From assembly GCA_021811225.1 (NCBI GenBank), contig JAJZPJ010000190.1, forward strand, positions 1-5,172: DNA of 5,172 nt, written 5' to 3'. The stretch's first letter is position 1; each line of letters opens with the position of its first letter. Origin of the DNA: Pseudomonadota bacterium. Its GTDB lineage: Bacteria > Pseudomonadota > Gammaproteobacteria > Burkholderiales > Rhodocyclaceae. A program made the translations under genes and the position numbers. This document shows positions 1 through 4,834 of this stretch, piece by piece. The notes below the pieces were generated by a model that saw only the letters and a program-made list of their open reading frames with translations, searched no databases and had not been told where the DNA came from.

Positions 1-140
1 CTGGCTTCGAAGGCGTTGCCGCGGGTCGCGGCATAGACGGCGTCCTCGATCAGCAGGAGGGTGCTGCCCGCCGTCGCCACCGAGAGGCAGGACTCCAGGG
101 CATTCTTTTCCAGCGGCGACTTGTTGATGATGTGCAGCAT
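1..140 (-). CDS. dsrH: DsrH, sulfur-relay subunit (N-terminal part, cut by window edge)
   Basis: The first 46 residues of a DsrH/TusB-family protein, beginning MLHIINKSPLEKNALESCL; the rest lies beyond position 1. The family is the third subunit of the cytoplasmic DsrE2F2H2 hexamer, which transfers persulfide sulfur in sulfur oxidisers. Visible support is the family-typical N terminus (NKSP, then an N-x-LESCL helix), Cys18, which matches the conserved DsrH cysteine, and the LLLIEDAVYAA segment. The ATG at 140 is preceded by AAAGGAA with 7 bases of spacing, and that Shine-Dalgarno overlaps the TAA stop of dsrF, so the two genes are probably translationally linked. Its position immediately after dsrE and dsrF is the canonical order. 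Only the start can be judged, so intactness of the C terminus is unknown. Confidence 0.9.
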   Translation of the reverse strand, partial: MLHIINKSPLEKNALESCLSVATAGSTLLLIEDAVYAATRGNAFEA

Positions 141-152
141 GCAATTATTCCT

Positions 153-521
153 TTAAAAGCTCAGTACCACGTCCTGCTCGTCCATCAACGCGCCCATCTC
201 GGCGCGCGACAGCACGGTGACGTCGACCAGCAGGTCTTCCTCGGAGAGGCCGCGCGCAGCCAGCGCCTCGCGCTCGACATAGAGCTTCTCGATATCGTAG
301 CCGTCGAGCGCCCGGTAGATCGGCGAGAAGTTCTTGGTCTCGATGCCCTTGGTCTGCTGGCCCTTCTTCAACTGATAGACGCCGTCGTCGAGAAAGGCCA
401 GGCTGACGTCCTGGTCGAAGGCGGCCGAGATCAGCACCACCTCCAGCGACTCCAGGGCATAGACGGTGCCGTAGGGCGCTTTGCGATTGACGAACATGAA
501 TTTCTTGATTGCGCCTTCCAT
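153..521 (-). CDS. dsrF: DsrF, sulfur-relay subunit
   Basis: A 122-residue DsrF/TusC-family protein and the second subunit of the DsrEFH sulfur-transfer hexamer. Diagnostic stretches are KKFMFVNRKAPYGTVYALE near the N terminus, AAFDQDVSLAFLDDGVYQL around residues 38-55, the KGQQTKGIETKNFSPIYRAL segment, and the end MDEQDVVLSF. It has no cysteine, as expected, because in this complex the reactive cysteines sit in DsrE and DsrH. I chose the ATG at 521, which has GAGGA 9 bases upstream; that Shine-Dalgarno overlaps the dsrE stop. An in-frame TTG at 545 would add eight residues inside the end of dsrE and seems less likely. Compared with Allochromatium vinosum DsrF (about 136 residues, from memory), the region before the terminal MDEQDVVLSF is shorter by roughly a dozen residues. 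Confidence 0.93.
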   Translation of the reverse strand: MEGAIKKFMFVNRKAPYGTVYALESLEVVLISAAFDQDVSLAFLDDGVYQLKKGQQTKGIETKNFSPIYRALDGYDIEKLYVEREALAARGLSEEDLLVDVTVLSRAEMGALMDEQDVVLSF

Positions 522-534
522 TTTTTCTCTATCC

Positions 535-894
535 TCAGTCGCCAAATGTGACCACGCGGTCCGCCTCGATGCCGCTCTCGACCAGTTGCCCGAGGCCCGA
601 GATGCGGAAGCCCGGCGCCAGATTCTCGTCTACGATGCCGCGGCGCAGCGCCGCGGCGACGCAGACCACCAGGTCCAGCTGGTATTCCTCGGCCAGCTTG
701 CTCCAGCGGGTCACGATGTTGCGGTCGTCCAGCGGCGGCTCGGTGAGCCGGGTCGCGTTATTCACCCCGTCGTGATAGAAGAACACGCGGTGAATCTCGT
801 GGCCCTTCTCCAGCGCCGCCTTGCAGAACAGGTAGGCGGAATCGGAGGCTTGGTGCTGGTAGGGTCCTTCATTGACCAGAATGCCAAATTTCAT
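535..894 (-). CDS. dsrE: DsrE, catalytic sulfur-transfer subunit
   Basis: A 119-residue DsrE/TusD-family protein, the subunit of DsrEFH that carries the persulfide in the cytoplasm and passes sulfur to DsrC. The sequence starts MKFGILVNEGPYQHQASDSA, followed by the KAALEKGHEIHRVFFYHDGV segment typical of the flavodoxin-like DsrE fold. Cys78, in LDLVVCVAAALRRG, coincides in context and number with the active cysteine known for A. vinosum DsrE, so the protein looks functional. The ATG at 894 is preceded by AAAGGA overlapping the dsrB stop, which leaves an 11-base gap. The next gene, dsrF, starts 13 bases after the dsrE stop. The product, order and residue conservation all support a normal oxidative dsr operon. 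Confidence 0.95.
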   Translation of the reverse strand: MKFGILVNEGPYQHQASDSAYLFCKAALEKGHEIHRVFFYHDGVNNATRLTEPPLDDRNIVTRWSKLAEEYQLDLVVCVAAALRRGIVDENLAPGFRISGLGQLVESGIEADRVVTFGD

Positions 895-905
895 CCAGTC
901 GTCCT

Positions 906-1982
906 TTAGAAGCGGATATGCGTCGAGGCGTTGAGGTTGGCCCGCGCGCCGCGCCAGTCGTCGATCAGGTACTTGGTGAAGGGCAGCCCGGTCTTCTCGA
1001 AGAAGCGCGGCCAGCCGATGCGCTCGATCCAGTCGGCCATGCGCTCCCAGGGGCGGGCGTCGTCCTTGTAGACGTGCAGGATGTTCTTCACCACGGCCGC
1101 CACTTCGGGCCAGCGCGGCGCGTTGTTGGGCAGGCCCGAGGTCACCATCTTCATGAAGGTCGGCTTGCCGCGCGCATTGGCGTTCTTGCCGCCGACCCAG
1201 ATCGCCAGCTTGGAGTTCTCCGGGTCGTTGATCTGCATCGGCGGGCAGGGCGGATAGCAGGCGCCGCAGCAGATGCACTTCTTCTCGTCGACTTCGAGCG
1301 AGGGCTTGCCGTTGACCATCGCCGGACGGATCGCCGCCACCGGGCAGCGCGCCACCACCGTCGGCCGCTCGCAGACGTTGGCCACCAGTTCGTGGTTGAT
1401 CACCGGCGGCTTGGTATGCTGGATGATGATGGCGATGTCGGCCTGGCCGCCGCAGTTGATCTCGCAGCAGGAGGTGGACAGATGGACGCGGTTGGGCATC
1501 TCCTCGCGGATGAATTCCTCGTGCAGCTCGTCCATCAGCGACTTCACCACGCCCGAGGCGTCGGTGCCGGGAATGTCGCAGTGCAGCCAGCCCTGGGTGT
1601 GCGAGATCATCGACACCGAGTTGCCGGTGCCGCCGACCGGGAAGCCGTGCTTGCCCAGAGCGGCGATCAGCGGCGCCACCTTGGCTTCCGATCCGACCAT
1701 GAACTCGATGTTGGAACGGATGGTGAAGCGGACGCGGCCTTCCGCGAACTGGTCGGCGATGTCGCACAGCTTCCGGATGGTGTGTACGTCCATCTGCCGC
1801 TGCGTGCCGGCGCGCACCGTCCATACCTCGTCGCCGCTGTGCGAGACGTGGTGCAGCACGCCGGGACGGGGACGGTCGTGGTACTTCCAGTTGCCGTAGT
1901 TCTGGGCGAGCTTCGGATGCAGGTAGGGCATGTGATCCGGTACGCCGGATTCGATCGCACGACGGATTTGAGCTTGAGCCAT
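906..1982 (-). CDS. dsrB: Dissimilatory sulfite reductase beta subunit (reverse type)
   Basis: A 358-residue DsrB, a length that matches oxidative DsrB proteins. It pairs with DsrA in the cytoplasmic alpha2beta2 siroheme enzyme that oxidises persulfide sulfur to sulfite in sulfur oxidisers. The N-terminal half carries the sulfite-reductase fold, with Cys135 (in LHCDIPGTD) and the cluster Cys172, Cys173 and Cys177 (SCCEINCGG), the DsrB version of the siroheme/[4Fe-4S] motif. A ferredoxin domain follows: Cys213 (RCPVAAI) and Cys236, Cys239, Cys242 and Cys246 in KKCICCGACYPPCP, which ligate further [4Fe-4S] clusters. All expected ligands are present. The ATG at 1982 has GGAGAG about 6 bases upstream. 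It lies 36 bases after dsrA and 11 bases before dsrE, within one operon. The oxidative direction is inferred from the adjoining dsrEFH. Confidence 0.97.
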   Translation of the reverse strand: MAQAQIRRAIESGVPDHMPYLHPKLAQNYGNWKYHDRPRPGVLHHVSHSGDEVWTVRAGTQRQMDVHTIRKLCDIADQFAEGRVRFTIRSNIEFMVGSEAKVAPLIAALGKHGFPVGGTGNSVSMISHTQGWLHCDIPGTDASGVVKSLMDELHEEFIREEMPNRVHLSTSCCEINCGGQADIAIIIQHTKPPVINHELVANVCERPTVVARCPVAAIRPAMVNGKPSLEVDEKKCICCGACYPPCPPMQINDPENSKLAIWVGGKNANARGKPTFMKMVTSGLPNNAPRWPEVAAVVKNILHVYKDDARPWERMADWIERIGWPRFFEKTGLPFTKYLIDDWRGARANLNASTHIRF

Positions 1983-2018
1983 AATTTCTCTCCGGTGATG
2001 TCAGACTGGCTAATGGCC

Positions 2019-3314
2019 TTAAGCCGCAGCCTTCTTGGCGTTGATCTTGGCGACCTCCTCGTCCCAGCCGTCCATGCGGACGTAGGGATTGGTGCGCGGT
2101 GCGGACACCATGTTGGCGTCGATGTCGAGGCCGATGCCTTCGAGGAAGTTGACCAGGCCGATGCGCTCGATCATCTCGCCGGTACGCTCGTGCTCCAGGG
2201 CGTTCTCGGCGAAGAAGTCGATCATCTTCTGCCCGAGTTCGACCAGCTGCTCGTAGTCCTCGTCGTTCTGCAATTTCAGGAAGGGGACGGCCACGGTGCC
2301 CATCAGGTCGCCGATCTTCAGCGTGCGCTTGCCGCCGACCAGGATGGTCGCGCCCTTGTCGGTGCCGGCGGCCAGGGCTCCGGTCATGACGTTGATGCAG
2401 TGCATGCAGCGGACGCAGTCCTTGTTGTCGATCTCCAGGGCCAGGCTGTCGCTGACCGCGACGCTGGAGATGCTGGCGCCTTTGGCGACCGACTTGATCT
2501 CCTTCAGCTGGATCGCCTTGGTCGGGCAGCGGGAGATGACGTCGTTGACCAGTTCGTTCATGCCGTGCTTGGCGAACCACTTCTTGGCCAGGGCCTCGTC
2601 GGTGCGCATGTTGTCGCGCCAGGTGCCGATCACGGCCATGTCCGAGCGCTGGATCGAGTTCATGCAGTCGTTCGGGCAGCCGGAGAACTTGAACTTGAAC
2701 TTGTAGGGCAATGCCGGCCGGTGCAGGTCGTCGAGGGTGGCATTGACCACGGCGCGCAGCGCCTTGCCCTCGTCGTAGCAGGACTGTTCGCAGCGCGCCG
2801 CGCCGACGCAGGCCATCGAGGTGCGCACCGAGGGACCGGCGCCGCCCATGTCGAAGCCCATTTCATTCAATTCGTCGAAGGCGCCCTGGACGTTCTCGGA
2901 AGTGCAGCCCTGGAACATGATGTCGCCCGACTGACCGTGGAAGGCGATCAGGCCGGAGCCGTGCTTCTCCCAGATGTCGCAGAACTTGCGCAGGGTGCCG
3001 GTGTCGTAGTGCATGCCCGCCGGCGGCATGATGCGCAGGGTGTGGAACTCGGCGGCATCGGGGAACATCGGCTTGTTGTCAGCGTCCTTGATCTCGGTGA
3101 AGCGCGGGATCACGCCGCCGCCGTAGCCGATGACGCCGACCGTGCCGCCCTTCCAGTAACCCTTGCGGGTCTGGTAGGAGTGCTCGAGGTGTCCGAGCAG
3201 GTCGACGACATAGTCCTTGTCTTTGGCCAGGTGCTTCAAGCCGGTGACGAAGCTCGGCCAGGGGCCGTTCTCGAGTTGGTCGAGATTGGGCGTGGCATGG
3301 GATTTCTTGGCCAT
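2019..3314 (-). CDS. dsrA: Dissimilatory sulfite reductase alpha subunit (reverse type)
   Basis: A 431-residue DsrA and the first gene of the minus-strand dsr operon. With DsrB it forms the siroheme reductase that acts on DsrC-bound sulfur to give sulfite. The coupled siroheme/[4Fe-4S] ligands are complete: Cys169-x5-Cys175 (ACVGAARC) and Cys213-x3-Cys217 (SGCPNDC). Arg164 and the lysines of YKFKFKF (205, 207, 209) fall where the family's sulfite-binding residues lie. The inserted ferredoxin domain has Cys263 (SRCPTKAI) with Cys300, Cys303 and Cys306 (DCVRCMHC). The N-terminal KGYWKGGTVGVIGYGGGVIPR segment is typical of oxidative DsrA. The ATG at 3314 is preceded by GAGGAG 8 bases upstream. 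The end, NAKKAAA, is a short basic/alanine tail without obvious function. Nothing suggests damage. Confidence 0.97.
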   Translation of the reverse strand: MAKKSHATPNLDQLENGPWPSFVTGLKHLAKDKDYVVDLLGHLEHSYQTRKGYWKGGTVGVIGYGGGVIPRFTEIKDADNKPMFPDAAEFHTLRIMPPAGMHYDTGTLRKFCDIWEKHGSGLIAFHGQSGDIMFQGCTSENVQGAFDELNEMGFDMGGAGPSVRTSMACVGAARCEQSCYDEGKALRAVVNATLDDLHRPALPYKFKFKFSGCPNDCMNSIQRSDMAVIGTWRDNMRTDEALAKKWFAKHGMNELVNDVISRCPTKAIQLKEIKSVAKGASISSVAVSDSLALEIDNKDCVRCMHCINVMTGALAAGTDKGATILVGGKRTLKIGDLMGTVAVPFLKLQNDEDYEQLVELGQKMIDFFAENALEHERTGEMIERIGLVNFLEGIGLDIDANMVSAPRTNPYVRMDGWDEEVAKINAKKAAA

Positions 3315-3338
3315 CGGATTTGTCTCCTCGTGTTGGGT

Positions 3339-3346
3339 GTATATAA
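3339..3346 (-). promoter_or_regulatory. Possible -10 element for dsrA
   Basis: On the minus strand this reads TTATATAC, the only strongly AT-rich stretch upstream of dsrA in GC-rich surroundings, about 25-32 bases before the dsrA ATG. No good -35 hexamer sits 16-18 bases upstream (AGATCC is the nearest), so the promoter would need an activator or another sigma factor. The call rests on base composition and position only. Confidence 0.3.
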
Positions 3347-3386
3347 GCCTTCACGCATGCTAAGGATCTGTGCGGTGCACAAACCA

Positions 3387-3447
3387 TACCCGTGGCAGGT
3401 AGTCGCGCCACCCCTGTGGGGGTAGTGAAACCTACCCGATGGGAGTA
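3387..3447. repeat. Three operator-like imperfect palindromes
   Basis: Three similar units follow each other: TACCCGTGGCAGGTA at 3387-3401, CACCCCTGTGGGGGTA at 3409-3424 and TACCCGATGGGAGTA at 3433-3447. Each starts with (T/C)ACCC and ends with GTA, which is roughly inverted symmetry. Their starts are 22 and 24 bases apart, near two helical turns, so a dimeric regulator could bind all three on about the same face of the DNA. The second unit contains a perfect ACCCC-TGTG-GGGGT hairpin (3410-3423). The units also form GGGTAG/CTACCC inverted pairs with each other. The binding protein is unknown, and the role as an operator is inferred. Confidence 0.5.
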
Positions 3448-3450
3448 TGC

Positions 3451-3478
3451 CCGGCCACGCCCACGCGGTGATGGCCGG
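3451..3478. repeat. 7-bp inverted repeat in the divergent region
   Basis: CCGGCCA (3451-3457) pairs perfectly with TGGCCGG (3472-3478). The 14-base interior has its own CAC-GCG-GTG mini-stem (3462-3470), so in RNA a two-step hairpin is possible. Whether it acts as DNA (protein site) or as RNA depends on where transcription of the plus-strand operon starts, which the sequence does not show. Confidence 0.4.
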
Positions 3479-3483
3479 CGCTG

Positions 3484-3509
3484 CGGCCGAGATGCGATAG
3501 TCTCGGCCG
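3484..3509 (+). promoter_or_regulatory. Perfect 9-bp leader hairpin before the operon's ribosome site
   Basis: CGGCCGAGA (3484-3492) and TCTCGGCCG (3501-3509) are exact inverted complements around the 8-base loop TGCGATAG. The 3' arm ends two bases before the Shine-Dalgarno AAAGGAGGA (3512-3520). In the mRNA this would be a stable GC-rich stem-loop right at the translation start of the first gene. It is too far from any gene end, and lacks the U-tract, to be a terminator. It may control translation, stabilise the 5' end, or be recognised by a protein. Confidence 0.55.
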
Positions 3510-3523
3510 ATAAAGGAGGAGCA

Positions 3524-3736
3524 GTGGATAACATAACCAGTCTCGACAAGTTCGTCCTGCCGATCGGCAAGCAGGCGATCGAGCTGCAGCAGATCGAGTA
3601 CGAGGGAGGGGGCATGGCGCTCCTGCGGGTGCGCATCCGCGAGGGCAGCCGCTTCACCGTCTTCGACGTCGATCCGGGCAGCGCCGAACGCTGGGGCCGC
3701 GCCATGATCGCCTGGGCCGAGGGGAGATCGGTTTGA
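3524..3736 (+). CDS. Small uncharacterised protein, first gene of the Cas6-like operon
   Basis: A 70-residue soluble protein of no family I can name with certainty. The GTG start at 3524 is chosen because a strong AAAGGAGG lies 5 bases upstream. The longer in-frame reading from a GTG at 3392 has no ribosome site and runs through the palindromic control region. The sequence reads as an N-terminal beta-rich part (FVLPIGKQAIELQQIEYEGG, then MALLRVRIREGSRFTVFDVD) followed by one amphipathic helix (residues 51-66, PGSAERWGRAMIAWAE). It has no cysteines, signal peptide or membrane segment, so it is not itself a sulfur carrier. Its stop overlaps the start of the Cas6-like gene by 4 bases (TTGA), a sign of coupled translation and probably of a shared task. 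It could be a partner or small regulator of that protein. Confidence 0.8.
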   Translation: MDNITSLDKFVLPIGKQAIELQQIEYEGGGMALLRVRIREGSRFTVFDVDPGSAERWGRAMIAWAEGRSV

Positions 3737-4332
3737 CCGAGGTCGTCGATCTGGTGTTTCCGCTCTCGGGTTCCACCATTGCCCCCGACTATGCGCTGTC
3801 CCTGTGGCAGTCCTTGCGCCGGGTCGCCCCCTGGCTCGACGACGAGCCCGGCGCGGGCATCATGCCGATCACCGGCGTCAGCTCCGGCGACGGCGTTCTC
3901 TACCTCGGCCATCGCGCCCAACTGACGCTGCGCCTGCCGCTCGAGCGGCTGGGCGCGGCCGATGCGCTCTGCGGTCTGCAACTGGATCTGGGCGGCGCGG
4001 TCCGCATCGGGCGGGCGCGCCAGCGCGGGCTGCGGCCCGGCCCGGCGCAATATTCGCCGCTGGTCGCCATGGGCTGCGCCGGCGAGGAGGACTTTGTCGC
4101 CGCCTGCGGCGAACGCCTGGCGGCGATGGAGGTCGCCGCCCGCCTGATTTGCGGACGGGCCCGCACGATACGCGGCGAGGCGGGAGAGGTGAGCGGCTTC
4201 AGCCTGATGCTGCACGGTCTGACGCCCGCGCATGCGCTGCGGCTGCAGACGGCGGGCCTGGGCGACGGGCGTAAACTCGGCTGCGGCATTTTCGTTCCGC
4301 ACAAGACGGCGACCGCCGTCGGCGCGGCTTAA
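3733..4332 (+). CDS. cas6: Cas6-like RAMP protein (Cmx6 / type I-MYXAN-like)
   Basis: A 199-residue protein that I recognise as similar to the Cas6/Cmx6 family, the RNA endonucleases that cut CRISPR repeat transcripts at a hairpin. The N-terminal part (DLVFPLSGSTIAPDYALSLWQSL, residues 6-28, and GVLYLGHRAQLTLRLPLERL, 54-73) looks like one ferredoxin-like RAMP domain. The C-terminal half ends in a glycine-rich loop at 175-187 (GLGDGRKLGCGIF) followed by VPHK, the hallmark of this family. His60 and His189 are candidate catalytic residues. Cys80, 115, 125, 140 and 184 make it fairly cysteine-rich. The start is TTG at 3733, inside the upstream gene's stop (TTGA) and preceded by GGGGAG; a GTG at 3754 would cut off the likely first strand. 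There is no CRISPR array or other cas gene here, and the neighbours are sulfur carriers, so a repurposed role is likely. Family confidence is good; function is unknown. Confidence 0.78.
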   Translation: MTEVVDLVFPLSGSTIAPDYALSLWQSLRRVAPWLDDEPGAGIMPITGVSSGDGVLYLGHRAQLTLRLPLERLGAADALCGLQLDLGGAVRIGRARQRGLRPGPAQYSPLVAMGCAGEEDFVAACGERLAAMEVAARLICGRARTIRGEAGEVSGFSLMLHGLTPAHALRLQTAGLGDGRKLGCGIFVPHKTATAVGAA

Positions 4333-4344
4333 CCTGCGAGGATC

Positions 4345-4821
4345 ATGATGACTACCCCTGTTGCAACACTCGATTTTTCGGGCATGAGCTGCCCGGCGCC
4401 GCTGGTCGGCGCCAAGCGGGTCGTAGATGACCTGCAGCCGGGCCAGACGCTGGTGCTGATCTCCGATTGCCCCGGCACGCCCGACGACCTGGCCGCCTGG
4501 GCCAAGGTCACGGGCAACGAGGTCATGGCCACCGAAAAGCGTTCGGACGGCAAGACCGCGTTCACCATAAGGAAGGGCGGCGGCGAGAAGCGTCGCGTCA
4601 ACGTCACGCTGGACATCCGCGGCGTCAGCTGTCCCGGCCCGATCCTCGAGGCGAAGAAGCTGCTCGACGCGATGCGCCCGGGCGAGGTGTTGCTGCTCAT
4701 CAGCAACTGCCCCGGCACCCCGAGCGATGTCCGCGCCTGGGCCAAGGGCGGGACCATCGAGCTCGACGCCGCGGTCGAGGCCGGGCGCGGCACCCACGAG
4801 TTTTATTTGAAAAAAACCTGA
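4345..4821 (+). CDS. tusA: Tandem (double-domain) TusA-family sulfur carrier
   Basis: A 158-residue protein made of two TusA (SirA-like) domains, about residues 7-78 and 86-157. TusA proteins carry a persulfide on the cysteine of a CPxP motif and hand it to partners such as DsrE or TusD. Both halves keep the motif: Cys16 in GMSCPAPL and Cys96 in GVSCPGPI. Residues 16-54 and 96-134 align without gaps with 22 of 39 identical, so the gene looks like an internal duplication. Each half also has a second cysteine in S(D/N)CPGTP (Cys42, Cys122), where single-domain TusA normally has the second Asp of ADDP. The usual later Cys of single-domain TusA (FC) is replaced by WA. The start may be ATG 4345 or ATG 4348; the second has better spacing (5 bases) from GAGGA. 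It follows the Cas6-like gene by 12 bases. Confidence 0.9.
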   Translation: MMTTPVATLDFSGMSCPAPLVGAKRVVDDLQPGQTLVLISDCPGTPDDLAAWAKVTGNEVMATEKRSDGKTAFTIRKGGGEKRRVNVTLDIRGVSCPGPILEAKKLLDAMRPGEVLLLISNCPGTPSDVRAWAKGGTIELDAAVEAGRGTHEFYLKKT

Positions 4822-4834
4822 ACGGAGAAGAACC

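Larger units (their letters stand above)
3315..3523. promoter_or_regulatory. Divergent dsrA / Cas6-like operon control region
   Basis: A 209-base non-coding region separates the start codons of the two divergent operons and must hold both promoters. From left to right it contains the dsrA leader with an AT-rich patch near 3339-3346, three related imperfect palindromes (3387-3447), a 7-bp inverted repeat (3451-3478) and a perfect 9-bp inverted repeat (3484-3509). An open frame on the plus strand covers part of it from 3392, but it has no ribosome-binding site there. I see no convincing sigma-70 -35/-10 pair for the plus-strand operon. Confidence 0.85.

Noticed and set aside
1983..2018. Regulatory element in the dsrA-dsrB gap
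   Set aside because: The 36 bases hold the dsrB ribosome site and only 3-4 bp inverted matches, which is not more than expected.
535..2580. A single 681-codon minus-strand reading containing DsrE at its end, as a possible fusion
   Set aside because: Only the last 119 residues are real protein (DsrE, with its own ATG and ribosome site at 894). The rest is the wrong frame of dsrA and dsrB.
918..3425. Very long plus-strand open frame (835 codons) antisense to dsrA and dsrB
   Set aside because: It lies opposite two fully recognisable genes. Its composition (many His, Asp, Val, Ala, Gly) is typical of the complement of GC-rich codons, and it has no domain or ribosome site.
3484..3509. Intrinsic terminator
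   Set aside because: There is no U-tract on either strand and no gene ends nearby; the hairpin sits immediately before a ribosome site.
3392..3523. N-terminal extension of the 70-residue protein from GTG 3392
   Set aside because: There is no Shine-Dalgarno there, the encoded peptide is arginine-rich filler, and it covers palindromes, while AAAGGAGG directly precedes GTG 3524.
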